Assembly: GCA_003635265.1 (NCBI GenBank)
Contig: PYIZ01000044.1
Coordinates: 62,001 to 126,000, forward strand
DNA length: 64,000 nt
Origin: Candidatus Poribacteria bacterium
GTDB lineage: Bacteria > Poribacteria > WGA-4E > PCPOR2b
Direction: 5' to 3'
The position numbers and the translations under genes are program-made. Shown here one piece after another: positions 52,445 to 61,675 of this stretch. The notes under the pieces were generated by a model. The model had not been told where the DNA came from. It saw nothing but the letters and a program-made list of their open reading frames with translations, and ran no database searches. Numbering within the stretch: position 1 is the stretch's first letter; the number at the start of each line of letters is the position of its first letter.

Positions 52445-53752
52445 TTACGTTGTCAAATAAGATTTTATCTGAGCTAATGTCCTCTCAGATGCCCCCAGAT
52501 TTTCCTCAATGACCTGTTTTCCAATCTGTCCCATTTGGATCCGTTTTGCCGTATCGGAAAGTAGTGATGTGACCGCTTCTACCATTTCCTCGGCATTATT
52601 GACCAACTGAGCCGCTCCTCGCGCTTTCAGGATACCTGCCTCATACGCGTTATGAATTGTGGGACCAAATAGAATCGGTTTTGCCATCGCCGCCGGCTCC
52701 ATCACGTTGTGAACACTCCCGTGGAAACTCCCACCGACAAAAGCAACATCTCCCAATTGATACAGTTGCGCTAGCAAACCGACCGTGTCAATCACGATGA
52801 CCTCAATTTGACTCAGATCAACGCCTTCCTGTAATTCCGAAAAACAGACTCGTGAAAGTCCCAGATGGTTGAGCTGCACATGAATCTCGTCAATCCGTTC
52901 CACCGTCGGTTCGTGAGGGACGAGGATTAAGTGCGGTAGATTGTTGCAATTGGGATTGTGTGAGCTCCTCTCACGTAAGCGATGATAGGCTTCAAGTACT
53001 ACCTGCTCCTCCTCCAAGTAAGTGCTTCCTGCGATCAGGATTGGGCGTTGTAAAGTCGATTGACCCGGAAAGAGTTCAACTGATCCATCAATGTCGGCTG
53101 CCCGTTGGTAGACGCGATCAAAACGTGTATCTCCTGTCACCTCGATCTGTGCGGACAGTGGACAAATCAGACGAAACCGTTGTGCATCGTCCTCCGAAAT
53201 TACACAATGCACTGAAATATGCCGATGGACCTCTCTGAAGAATGGACGTGCAAAGGACGCTAACCGTTTGGAGTGTGGGTGCAGCGTACCTGCGATGAGT
53301 GCGATAGGAACTTTGCGCTTGGCAGCACCCCAAACCAGGTTGGGCCAAATGTCAAACTTGGAGAAGACGAGCAAAGATGGCTTGATAATTTGAAAGAGCC
53401 GTTCTGCGTTTCGGGAAGTATCCAACGGGAGGTATATAGCGGCGTCATGGTGAGGATAGCGCACGACATTGGGGTGGACGGAGGGAGAAAAGTAAGTTAA
53501 GACGATACGTACTTCATCTTTGAGTGCTTCGATGAGTGGCTTGGCTTGCTCAAATTCACCGACAGAGGTGAAATGAAACCACACTGTTTGGTTCAGTTCT
53601 CGTGCTGAACCCAATTGCCCTTTGATTGAGTCGAAAACGCTTCGCCGCCCGGCGAGTCCTTCGCGAATCTTGGGACTAAAACGGGCGGCAGTGTAAAACC
53701 CTACGGTTAGCGCGGGAATTACAAGGGCGTTATAGAGCGTTTTCCAAAGCAT
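52445..53752 (-). CDS. waaA: 3-deoxy-D-manno-octulosonic acid transferase
   Basis: Transfers Kdo from CMP-Kdo to the lipid A precursor, a membrane-associated glycosyltransferase of the inner leaflet. The 435 residues show an N-terminal membrane segment (LYNALVIPALTVGFYTAARF), FHFTSVGEFEQAKPLIEAL with the catalytic glutamate, YFSPSVHPNV, IAGSTYLEEEQV, LVPHEPTVERIDEI and the C-terminal GGSFHGSVHNVMEPAAMAKPILFGP. Its presence indicates an LPS-containing outer membrane. It begins 17 bases after the thioredoxin stop without a clear ribosome site, implying translational coupling. Confidence 0.93.
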   Translation of the reverse strand: MLWKTLYNALVIPALTVGFYTAARFSPKIREGLAGRRSVFDSIKGQLGSARELNQTVWFHFTSVGEFEQAKPLIEALKDEVRIVLTYFSPSVHPNVVRYPHHDAAIYLPLDTSRNAERLFQIIKPSLLVFSKFDIWPNLVWGAAKRKVPIALIAGTLHPHSKRLASFARPFFREVHRHISVHCVISEDDAQRFRLICPLSAQIEVTGDTRFDRVYQRAADIDGSVELFPGQSTLQRPILIAGSTYLEEEQVVLEAYHRLRERSSHNPNCNNLPHLILVPHEPTVERIDEIHVQLNHLGLSRVCFSELQEGVDLSQIEVIVIDTVGLLAQLYQLGDVAFVGGSFHGSVHNVMEPAAMAKPILFGPTIHNAYEAGILKARGAAQLVNNAEEMVEAVTSLLSDTAKRIQMGQIGKQVIEENLGASERTLAQIKSYLTT

Positions 53753-53769
53753 GGTATTACGCGGCGCGC

Positions 53770-54096
53770 TTATAGGGCGGAGAGAATTTTGTCTTTGAGC
53801 GTATCTTTGGGATGCGCGCCGATAATCTGTTCAGCAACATCCCCTTCCTTAATGACTAGGAGTGTGGGGATACTACGAATCCCATATTTCATTGCGGTCT
53901 CACGATTGTCATCCACATTCAGTTTACCCACCTTGAATGTACCAACATGCTCATCAGCAAGTTGCTCAAGCGACGGGGCGATCATTTTGCAGGGACCGCA
54001 CCATTCTGCCCAAAAATCGACAACAATTGGCGTGTCGGAATTCAAAACAGTATCTTCAAAGTTATCATCGGTGATTTCTACAACATTCTCAGCCAT
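53770..54096 (-). CDS. trxA: Thioredoxin
   Basis: Cytosolic thiol-disulfide reductant. The 108 residues carry the classical FWAEWCGPCKMIAPSLEQLA with C33 and C36, the buried aspartate, and the cis-proline in IRSIPTLLV. The open frame continues 74 residues upstream to 54318, but those residues are basic, unrelated and overlap the DUF4340 gene end; ATG at 54096 with AAGGAG is the start. It is the fourth of the genes read in the 58579-52445 direction. MsrB at 32670 would use it as donor. Confidence 0.96.
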   Translation of the reverse strand: MAENVVEITDDNFEDTVLNSDTPIVVDFWAEWCGPCKMIAPSLEQLADEHVGTFKVGKLNVDDNRETAMKYGIRSIPTLLVIKEGDVAEQIIGAHPKDTLKDKILSAL

Positions 54097-54178
54097 GAAT
54101 TTTCTCCTTACGAACATAGTAGTTAAAAGAACATTAATATGATACCCTACAAAATTGAGAGAGTCAACAGTATTACCA

Positions 54179-55984
54179 TCAATTTGCGTCCGGGGTTGCC
54201 CGCAAATCGTCCACCGTCTGTTTGAGATTCTCAACGGTTTCCTTTTGTAAGAGAAAAACCGTATCCGGCGCGTTTTGCAAGCGTCCGTAATAGTGCTTGT
54301 CGTCAACAAGTTTGCCAATTTCCAGCAGGTGTTCTGTTCGATCTTTCAGCGTGACGGCAAGTCGAATTTCCGGCATATCAAATCCTGCTGTTGTTATGGA
54401 GGGCGACACTGGCAAAAACGCTTCAACCGTCAACCGGTTTACTTGCTCAATAATGTTGCGAATCGCTCTGTTTTTTGCTTGTTCTTGCACTGGATGTGTA
54501 AGTCGCCAATTTGCCCCCTGCTTTTGACAGATCAAGTTGACATCGCCGTGCTTCAATGCAATTCTTGCGGCATCGTCACCGTCAAAATCGAGAATCTGTT
54601 TGCTTCGGAGCCCCGCAATTCCCAGCCCAACGAGGTCAAGAAGGGTCTTCTTGACTAAAAAGACAGGTTCAGCGTTTTGGGCTTTGACATAAATATTATC
54701 ACCCGTCATCTTCCCAACAAGCAGGACAGCAAGCTCGGTGTCGGGCGCCATGAATGAGACCTCAATCGAAGGCGAATCCAAACCGTAAGGTCGAAGACTT
54801 TTGGATTGATCATCGATGAATGCAACTGCTCTCAGTGCATCTACGCCAAATAGGAGGTCGTCAACTGCCTCTTCGTCTGCTTTCAGCACAACCGGTGCCG
54901 TAATTTCCCATTCACCGTCCACGCCTTTCTGACATTCGATTTTGCTTTCTCCTTGCCGGATTACAAACTGATGAGTGGCTGTGCGCTGAAAGTCGATAAC
55001 CCGTTTATCGCGGAAATCAAAAACGGTTCGGTTCAATTTCGTGTAGATCTCTCTGTTGACCGTGTAAACGGCGCGGTGGTCTGAACGTGTGACAAAAATC
55101 CGTCCGGGCGTCCCTGCATCGCTGCCGATTTGTAGTTCTTGTATTTTGTCATCAGTCACGGTTTGGAGCGCGATGGTAATTTTCGGTTGATTAAGCCCGT
55201 AGTCGGCGGGATCGTACTCGCCATCTGCCTCAAAGACCACTACCCGCAAGCTGCTGAGTGCGGATACGATATCTTCGACCACTCTGGCGTCGGCTTTTGC
55301 CTTCACTGGGTGAATCATTTCCCAGCCCTCTGCGTCCCCTGTTACATCGGGATTTGAATCGGCCTGTCTCTTGCAACGAATTTCAGGCTGGTCCCCCACT
55401 TGAAGACGGAGTGTTGTGACTTCAGCCGGTGAAAAGTTGAAAACATCTCGATCTCGCAAATCTGAAGGTGATTTTGTGAAATCATCAAGTGCACTTGATT
55501 CAATCAGGAAGATGTGGGATTCAGATTGTTCCTTCGTGTAGACAGAATAATTCACCGTCCTATCACCAATGAGGAAGGTTTTAGCTGGAGTTTCCCCTTC
55601 TGTCCACAATTCAATCCGGATATTGGGTGGCTGTAGTCCATATTGCGCTAAATCTTCAGCTTCGAGCGTCTGCTTGACCCTCTTTTCCAGCAGATCTTGC
55701 AGCATCTCATTAATCTTTGGTGGATCGGCATCAGCTGTGAAGGGTGTTGTCAATTGCCATATACCATCGGCGTTTTTCGCCAGTGTCAGGGGTTGATACG
55801 CCTCGTCTTTGAATGATAGGCTAATCTGCCGAATTTTGTCTTGACTAAGTGTGTAAACCTCGCGAATCTTCTGTTGATCTGTCTTCGACTGTTCTGTGTC
55901 GGGAGATGGGCGTCCGAAAAAGAAGTATGCACCACCGAGTATGATGAATACGGCAAGGATAATCAATGTTGTTTTGAAGTTCAT
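54179..55984 (-). CDS. DUF4340 protein, four tandem repeats
   Basis: A 601-residue envelope protein. One membrane helix at the start (about 5-25) is followed by four DUF4340 repeats of about 140 residues; each ends in a version of LRDRDVFNF (also FRDKRVIDF, LRSKQILDF and a shortened VDDLRATP). DUF4340 commonly accompanies ABC-type GldG/ABC-2 export systems of the outer leaflet, but no ABC genes are nearby. ATG at 55984 has AGGAGGT upstream. The topology predicts a periplasmic body anchored at the N-terminus. Confidence 0.85.
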   Translation of the reverse strand: MNFKTTLIILAVFIILGGAYFFFGRPSPDTEQSKTDQQKIREVYTLSQDKIRQISLSFKDEAYQPLTLAKNADGIWQLTTPFTADADPPKINEMLQDLLEKRVKQTLEAEDLAQYGLQPPNIRIELWTEGETPAKTFLIGDRTVNYSVYTKEQSESHIFLIESSALDDFTKSPSDLRDRDVFNFSPAEVTTLRLQVGDQPEIRCKRQADSNPDVTGDAEGWEMIHPVKAKADARVVEDIVSALSSLRVVVFEADGEYDPADYGLNQPKITIALQTVTDDKIQELQIGSDAGTPGRIFVTRSDHRAVYTVNREIYTKLNRTVFDFRDKRVIDFQRTATHQFVIRQGESKIECQKGVDGEWEITAPVVLKADEEAVDDLLFGVDALRAVAFIDDQSKSLRPYGLDSPSIEVSFMAPDTELAVLLVGKMTGDNIYVKAQNAEPVFLVKKTLLDLVGLGIAGLRSKQILDFDGDDAARIALKHGDVNLICQKQGANWRLTHPVQEQAKNRAIRNIIEQVNRLTVEAFLPVSPSITTAGFDMPEIRLAVTLKDRTEHLLEIGKLVDDKHYYGRLQNAPDTVFLLQKETVENLKQTVDDLRATPDAN

Positions 55985-56177
55985 CTATGAATCACCTCCT
56001 ATATTATCTGTGTGCTAGTCCGCTAGCCAATCTGCGAAAAGTTAAACGCTCCCTTTTGGTGGTTGGTAACAAGCGACTTTCGTTGTTTCCACTCGTCACT
56101 ACTCACACACTGCGCGGGATAGTAGATGCATGTTGATTATCTTTTTATGTGCTTAGTAGCCGCATCCGATAAACTTG

Positions 56178-57623
56178 CTACTTCGCAACAATGACCGTGC
56201 CGGTATCAAAACTCTCACCCACCTGGATTTGGTAAACGTAAACACCGCTTTCGACAAGATCGCCAACTTCATCTTTGCCATCCCATTCCAAGTCACGCGC
56301 ACCCGGATCCGCGGACTTTAATTCCCTGATGAGCACACCGTTGATGTTGAAAATGAGGACACTGAACTCGCCCTCAACGCCTTCAATAGCGCGAGCGGGA
56401 AATACGACGCGATTAAAATCGGGATTGTTCGAGAGAGGGGTGAAGGGATTCGGAAACGGTTTGCCGAGGATACGCAGAACTTGAGAGACCTGTTCCGAGC
56501 GATTGCCCACTTCATCCATCGCTTCAATAGCATAGGTAAAAGCACCGACCCCGAGTCTGCGTTCATCCAAAAACGCATTGGATCCCTCTGCGGCGATTTC
56601 CACAATGCTTCCGTCTTGGTTTATTAGACGTGTGAGTTGTTTCCCTTGCTGACCGAAGAAAAGCCTATATTTGACGACATCCGGGGTTGGGCTAGCGATC
56701 CAACTCACGTTGATTACATCGTCAGATTCAACAACAGTAAGGTTTTGAGGGGGCTGAGGTGGAGCGGTATCCGGTAGAACTTCGACAGTAACAGTATCGG
56801 AACGCTCAGATCTTAGTAGTGGTGTTTTATAGGCTTCGATTGCGTAATCGTGCGTTCCCGGTGCGACATTCACATCTAGGAACACCTCGGTATTCCGACT
56901 TGAATCGAGCTCGACTTTGATGTCAATCCGGGGTGCATCGTTGCGATAGATAAAGTAGCCAGCCACATCTGGATTATCGGATTTGCGCCAAATCAGAGTG
57001 ACATCATTTTCACCATTTGCATCTCTTGTGCCGCTGAACCTTTCGACCGGGGCGGGAGGCACATTGGGGATGATCTGCAAGGTAAAATCATCATTATTTA
57101 ATTTGCCATCTGTGTTACCCGGCTGGATAAATCCGCCAATTGGTACATCCTCCAAATTTCTGAGGCGTGCTCTAAAAGTAACCTCTTCGGCAGTGGTGTC
57201 TTCTGCAAGTGTGGGATTTGGTGCTATGCCATCAAAGACAATCTCATTAAGAGTATTCTCAAGATCTGTGATTGGTTTGTCTAAACGAATGTGTAACCGA
57301 CTTCCTACTGGCTCTAGGACAGCACCGGTTTGTTGGCCGTCACGAGAAAAGGACTTAAAGTTTGATGGTTCAACGATAAATCCTGCTGGTAGTATAATTT
57401 CAATTGTTCTGATGTCTTCGTCAACCGGTTTGGCGAGCGAACGATCGATCCGTAGCGTAACGATCAGCGTCACGGTTGAACCTGCGGGAACAAGTCCTTG
57501 GTCGTCGTCTTTAACGTTGATTTCGCCTATTGATGTAACCGCTGCGTGGCTACTAACTACAAAACAGCCCACAAAAAATACAATCAATCCAGTGAGAAGA
57601 TGAGGTTGTCTTTTCTCGTTCAT
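56178..57623 (-). CDS. Secreted fibronectin type III protein with FlgD-like C-terminal sorting domain
   Basis: A 481-residue exported protein: signal peptide (about 1-28, ending SSHAAVTS), a beta-sandwich region (about 30-180), two fibronectin type III domains (APVERFSGTRDANGENDVTLIWRK... and PPQPPQNLTVVESDDVINVSWIAS) and a C-terminal domain opening PFPNPFTP and running to WDGKDEVGDLVESGVYVYQIQVG, the FlgD/T9SS sorting type. Its start codon overlaps the stop of the PorV-like gene upstream, ATGA, so the two are coupled. This couples a sorted cargo with a PorV-like shuttle. Confidence 0.87.
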   Translation of the reverse strand: MNEKRQPHLLTGLIVFFVGCFVVSSHAAVTSIGEINVKDDDQGLVPAGSTVTLIVTLRIDRSLAKPVDEDIRTIEIILPAGFIVEPSNFKSFSRDGQQTGAVLEPVGSRLHIRLDKPITDLENTLNEIVFDGIAPNPTLAEDTTAEEVTFRARLRNLEDVPIGGFIQPGNTDGKLNNDDFTLQIIPNVPPAPVERFSGTRDANGENDVTLIWRKSDNPDVAGYFIYRNDAPRIDIKVELDSSRNTEVFLDVNVAPGTHDYAIEAYKTPLLRSERSDTVTVEVLPDTAPPQPPQNLTVVESDDVINVSWIASPTPDVVKYRLFFGQQGKQLTRLINQDGSIVEIAAEGSNAFLDERRLGVGAFTYAIEAMDEVGNRSEQVSQVLRILGKPFPNPFTPLSNNPDFNRVVFPARAIEGVEGEFSVLIFNINGVLIRELKSADPGARDLEWDGKDEVGDLVESGVYVYQIQVGESFDTGTVIVAK

Positions 57624-58579
57624 TCAAATGTAAGGTTCAATGAGAATCGTTGGGTCGTGTTGTCCACTAAGACTCCCGTGACGATCTGAAAACCGTAATC
57701 TAGCTGGAGTCGAAGCGCAGCGACTGGCAGTTTCACACTGCTGCCAAGTGCAATACCAGTCGCACGGTTGACACCGCTTCTTAGTGAGTATCCTGCACGG
57801 ACACCAATCATTTTGTTAAGCCACAATTCGGCACCGGCGTGAATCTGGCGATCTCCATCTCGAAGGGTAACCTCGAAAAGACCAAGCCCCGACTTGAGCA
57901 CTTCGCGTAGTGCTTCCTGCTTGGTCGTGGCAGCAATTGTGGCAAGACGATACGCTAAACCGACACGGATATTTCGTGGAATATGATCTTCCCCTATCTC
58001 AGAGATACTGACATTGGCGGGAAACAAATTTTCTGCTGAAAGCCCAACGGTTAGACCTGTCACCGGGCTTGCCATCATACCTAGATCAAAAGAGAAGTCA
58101 GCAGCGGAGGTATGGGCGAAAAACTGAGAGTTGTTTTTAAGATGGGCGCTGACGGACTCGTTGCTCTCCTCGAAGCGAGTGCTAAAGGACTTCAGGTTCA
58201 AACCGAGTGCAAATCTTTGTAAAAAGGTTTTCCCGTATGATACAGTAATGGTCTGTTCTTTATATACCTCCGAATCTTCGCCCAAGATACCGATACTCGC
58301 TCCGAACGAACCTACAGATCCCAGTGGCAAAACTCCGCCGATATGGTTATAATTGATGAGTCCCCGGAAACGCTGTGATGTTGTCATACTGAGGTGGGCA
58401 GCGTTAATATAGCCAAGTCCGGCAGCATTGTAGTTCGCAGCGTTACCATCATCAGCTAGCGCCACGAACGCACCACCCAGTCCGAGTGGTCGCGCACCTA
58501 CACCGATATCGTTAAACGCGGCGACGGCGCCTCCCGCACAGCAGATTAGCAGTCCAATTGCATTGATAGCGATTCGCAC
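57620..58579 (-). CDS. PorV/PorQ-like outer-membrane protein
   Basis: A 319-residue barrel-type protein whose reading frame extends to 58675; the GTG at 58579 has an AGGGGTG-type ribosome sequence and gives a proper signal peptide (MRIAINAIGLLICCAGGAVA when read as Met). After the signal comes the family opening GVGARPLGLGGAFVALADD and NYNAAGLG, then strands typical of outer-membrane barrels; the last residues are SLNLTFE. A shorter relative of the PorV copy at 30955. Its stop overlaps the start of the FN3 protein. Type 9 secretion shuttle is the family role; here an inference. Confidence 0.8.
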   Translation of the reverse strand: MRIAINAIGLLICCAGGAVAAFNDIGVGARPLGLGGAFVALADDGNAANYNAAGLGYINAAHLSMTTSQRFRGLINYNHIGGVLPLGSVGSFGASIGILGEDSEVYKEQTITVSYGKTFLQRFALGLNLKSFSTRFEESNESVSAHLKNNSQFFAHTSAADFSFDLGMMASPVTGLTVGLSAENLFPANVSISEIGEDHIPRNIRVGLAYRLATIAATTKQEALREVLKSGLGLFEVTLRDGDRQIHAGAELWLNKMIGVRAGYSLRSGVNRATGIALGSSVKLPVAALRLQLDYGFQIVTGVLVDNTTQRFSLNLTFE

Positions 58580-58691
58580 CCTATTTTCACCCCTGCGATT
58601 TTTCGTTGCTGAGTAGAGATAAATCCTTCGCTTTTTTAATACGTATTGAATCTTCAGGGGAGGGTTTCCAACCACTTGGTGCTGGGCTTGG

Positions 58692-58719
58692 GCAAGGAAC
58701 CCAGATCTGCGTTGCCTAC
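58692..58719. repeat. Copy of the AGATCT-centred palindromic repeat
   Basis: GCAAGGAACCCAGA joined to TCTGCGTTGCCTAC; 24 of 28 positions match the perfect palindrome at 24636-24663 with the same AGATCT centre. It lies in the gap between the PorV-like gene and the glycerate kinase gene; no T-run. Confidence 0.55.
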
Positions 58720-58771
58720 GTTGAGTTTCGTGCGTAGGACATAACAGCGCGTGACCTTAATAAATAATGGT

Positions 58772-59920
58772 TCAATGACGTTTGATTTTCATACCGGTGG
58801 CGACCATACGCCCAGCACGCTCCGCTGCGGTTTCGATAAGTGTCGTTGCGTTTTCAATTGCGGCTTCCAGAGGCATCGGTTCAGGAACAATATCAATCAT
58901 CGCGTCAATTCCTGCATCGTATACACCATGAGAATCATCAGCGATACTGCCGGCGATTGCAATCACAGGGATGTTGTGTGTCTTTGCAACCTTCGCAACA
59001 CCAACTGGCGTTTTGCCAAAAACTGTTTGAAAATTAATCTGCCCTTCACCTGTAATAACAAGATCTGCATCTGCGAACCGTTTGCTCAATTGGGCTGCCT
59101 CGGTAACGATGTCGATACCTGATTTTAGCGATGCGTTTAGGAAAGCTATTAAGCCGGCACCTAACCCGCCTGCGGCACCTGCACCCTGAACGTTCCCCAC
59201 AGATTTACTGAGGTCTCGCTGCACGGTTTTATCAAAATGTGCTAGGTTTGCATCCAACGCCTCAATCATTTCTGGAGTTGCGCCTTTTTGAGGTCCATAG
59301 ACATGTGAGGCACCTTGTTTGCCTGTGAGTGGATTGTTGACATCGCAAGCGACCACGGTTTCTGTTTTAGCGATGCGAGGATCTAATTCGGATAGATCAA
59401 TTGAGTTGAGTGTTGCCAAAGAACCGCCTCCCGGTTCTATTTGCTCGCCGCTTGCTGTGAGCAACTTTGCGCCAAGAGCCTGTGCCATTCCTGCACCGCC
59501 ATCGTTTGTCGCACTGCCGCCGATCCCAATGATCAATTTTCGGCAGCCATGTGCTAGCGCAGCTCGGATGAGTTCTCCTGTACCGTAAGTTGTCGTGACA
59601 CGCGGATCGCGTTTATCAAGAGGAACTAGTGTCAAACCGGAGGCTGCTGCCATCTCAATGACCGCCGTGATCCCATCGCCAAGCACTCCATATTGTGCGT
59701 TAATTGAATTGCCCAACGGATCCAGCACCTGTGCAGTTAGGATCTCTCCACCGGTTGCATCAACAAGAGATTGTACCGTGCCTTCACCACCATCCGCCAT
59801 CGGTACTTTTTCGATAGCCGCATCGGGAAATACACGGCGTAAGCCAACCTCCATTGCTTCTGCCACCTGCAATGCGGTCAGGCTGCCTTTGAACGAATCA
59901 GGGGCAATAACGATTTTCAT
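58772..59920 (-). CDS. Glycerate kinase (class II, GckA/GlxK type)
   Basis: Phosphorylates glycerate, usually to 2-phosphoglycerate, feeding serine or glyoxylate carbon into glycolysis. The 382 residues start MKIVIAPDSFKGSLTA and contain EKVPMADGGEGT, IIGIGGSATNDGGAGMAQAL and the closing GRMVATGMKIKRH. Open frame reaches 59968, but ATG at 59920 with CGGAG upstream matches the family. It stands alone between the PorV-like gene and a short gap of about 160 bases. It could take the end product of the dehydrogenase at 10946 (hydroxypyruvate/glycerate chemistry), an inference. Confidence 0.92.
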   Translation of the reverse strand: MKIVIAPDSFKGSLTALQVAEAMEVGLRRVFPDAAIEKVPMADGGEGTVQSLVDATGGEILTAQVLDPLGNSINAQYGVLGDGITAVIEMAAASGLTLVPLDKRDPRVTTTYGTGELIRAALAHGCRKLIIGIGGSATNDGGAGMAQALGAKLLTASGEQIEPGGGSLATLNSIDLSELDPRIAKTETVVACDVNNPLTGKQGASHVYGPQKGATPEMIEALDANLAHFDKTVQRDLSKSVGNVQGAGAAGGLGAGLIAFLNASLKSGIDIVTEAAQLSKRFADADLVITGEGQINFQTVFGKTPVGVAKVAKTHNIPVIAIAGSIADDSHGVYDAGIDAMIDIVPEPMPLEAAIENATTLIETAAERAGRMVATGMKIKRH

Positions 59921-60084
59921 TGCTAAACTCCGGGCGTAATGCGTAAAATAAAATATAGGCAAATACACGCATTAACTCATTTACTTATGAATTCATCCTT
60001 TATCCTATCACGGGAAACGAACTGTGTCAAGCAGGGGGCATCAGTCATTGCTATATTACAAATGCGGGGAATTATGGGTACAAC

Positions 60085-60654
60085 ATGCACACTATTGATA
60101 AGAATGCAGACGGAGAGCGTAGAAACATCATCTACTTCGATTTGGAAACACAAAAATCCGCCCGAGAAGTCGGCGGCTGGTCATATGTTGACCGGATGAA
60201 ACTTGCGATCGCTGCGACGTTTAGTACAGCAGATCAACAATACACAACCTTTCAAGAAGCGGACGTTGAGCGACTGATAAATCAACTCACGAAAGCGGAT
60301 CTCATCGTTGGATTTAATCTCAAGGGTTTTGATTACGTTGTTCTCCGTCCATATACGCGAATCAACTTGTGGCAATTGCCAACTTTTGACATGTTGGAAC
60401 ATGTTAGGCGTACACTGGGATTTCGCCTCAGTCTCGATGCACTTGCGAAGGAGACATTGCGAGAGTCCAAGTCAGCGGACGGGTTGCAGTCCCTGCGATG
60501 GTGGAAAGCGGGCAAGATTGATTTGGTTGCGGAATACTGTCGGAAGGATGTCGAAATCACAAAGCGATTGTATGAATATGCCTGTCAACATGGGTACCTG
60601 CTGTTTCGCGGACGGGATGGTAGGGTTCGGCGTGTGAATACAACGAGTTGGTGA
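60085..60654 (+). CDS. Ribonuclease H-like 3'-5' exonuclease (YprB type)
   Basis: A 189-residue DEDD-fold nuclease domain by itself. Motif I is YFDLET (D19, E21), motif II is GFNLKGFD (D83), motif III is YCRKDVEITK (Y151, D155), all in the right order. Related domains form the N-terminal part of YprB and occur in larger helicase or recombination proteins. No partner helicase is beside it. The C-terminus is basic (RGRDGRVRRVN). ATG at 60085 has weak upstream bases (GGTACAAC), so the start is moderately sure. Confidence 0.83.
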   Translation: MHTIDKNADGERRNIIYFDLETQKSAREVGGWSYVDRMKLAIAATFSTADQQYTTFQEADVERLINQLTKADLIVGFNLKGFDYVVLRPYTRINLWQLPTFDMLEHVRRTLGFRLSLDALAKETLRESKSADGLQSLRWWKAGKIDLVAEYCRKDVEITKRLYEYACQHGYLLFRGRDGRVRRVNTTSW

Positions 60655-60777
60655 ATTGATGCAATACGTTATAGCATTGAGTGGCAGTCGCACCGTTGGA
60701 GGTAGAGAAGGGGTATGTCTACCCTTATAGATCGTTCTGTTCCTAATCTGGCTATGCAGCTTCCAACGTTAGACGTT

Positions 60778-61596
60778 TCAATCGAGAATCTGTAACCGCT
60801 TCCACCGGTCGTAATAAAGCTGGATCTTTTCAGGAAGGGCATCCCGCACGTTATCTGCCAACCGCCACCTGAACCGTTCATCCAGCGTCTCAAGCGGATC
60901 ATTCGCTTGATGTTTGACCAAGCACCCGCACAGAGTTAGGCGTTCCTCCATCTCTGCCGGCATTATCCCTCGGTGGATGGTGTTCCCGTTCCAGAAAATG
61001 GTTTGTCCTTGCTTCAGTTTTATCTGCTTCGCCCCCGGAATATCGCCGACCCCCTTGTTGCTAATCAGCACCTCGCGTTCCTGCTCGGTACGGTAGCGGC
61101 GTTGACTGCCGGGTACGATCCACAGACACGGATCGTCCACCAACGCTGTGTGCCACTTGAGCAGGTTCTTCCGGTAGCGACTGAGTATTTCCATTTCTAC
61201 CTCATAGCTGCCATCGCGTTCTTCCGCGCCGAAATCCCGATGCCAGCCACATTGGTAGCCACTTCCCTGAATGGCAAATACGGTCACCCAGCCTAGCTGT
61301 AACTCTTCTCCTAGAAAGGGGTGCACATAACGTTCGACCGGTTCAGAAGCCAGATATTCAGCGAAAATCGGCTCGTTGAATTCGGGTGCCATGACGCCCA
61401 TGATGACAACGGGGTTTTTCCCTTCTCCGTCAGTGCCAATCTGGTCGGTGTTGTCAACCACTTCGCCGGAGCGCACCTTATCCGCTGTTCGTCGTGTGGC
61501 TTCTGTCAGGGGCAGCAACATCTCCGGTGCTACTGCGTCGTCAGCAATAAAGTAGCCTTGTTCATTGTACTGTTGAATCTGTTCTTGGGATGCCAT
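60778..61596 (-). CDS. Phytanoyl-CoA dioxygenase (PhyH) family protein
   Basis: Fifth Fe(II)/2-oxoglutarate oxygenase, 272 residues. Metal ligands H119 and D121 in GWHRDFGAE and H208 in NTIHRGIMP; R near MEERLTL. The motif has HRD where the other copies have HQD or HMD. ATG at 61596 has GGAGGGAGGGG just upstream, which makes it better than the ATG at 61611. It follows the Gfo/Idh gene on the same strand, 80 bases apart. The pair PhyH plus Gfo/Idh also occurs around 39777-42595. Confidence 0.9.
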   Translation of the reverse strand: MASQEQIQQYNEQGYFIADDAVAPEMLLPLTEATRRTADKVRSGEVVDNTDQIGTDGEGKNPVVIMGVMAPEFNEPIFAEYLASEPVERYVHPFLGEELQLGWVTVFAIQGSGYQCGWHRDFGAEERDGSYEVEMEILSRYRKNLLKWHTALVDDPCLWIVPGSQRRYRTEQEREVLISNKGVGDIPGAKQIKLKQGQTIFWNGNTIHRGIMPAEMEERLTLCGCLVKHQANDPLETLDERFRWRLADNVRDALPEKIQLYYDRWKRLQILD

Positions 61597-61675
61597 ATCC
61601 CCTCCCTCCATTTCTTGTGAGGCTTGATAATCTTTGTCATTGAACCCTCAATAAAGCCCCACCTTAATCTTCGTC

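Noticed and set aside
53770..54318. 182-residue version of thioredoxin with a long N-terminus
   Set aside because: Extra residues are unrelated to the family and overlap the DUF4340 end; ATG 54096 has a strong ribosome site.
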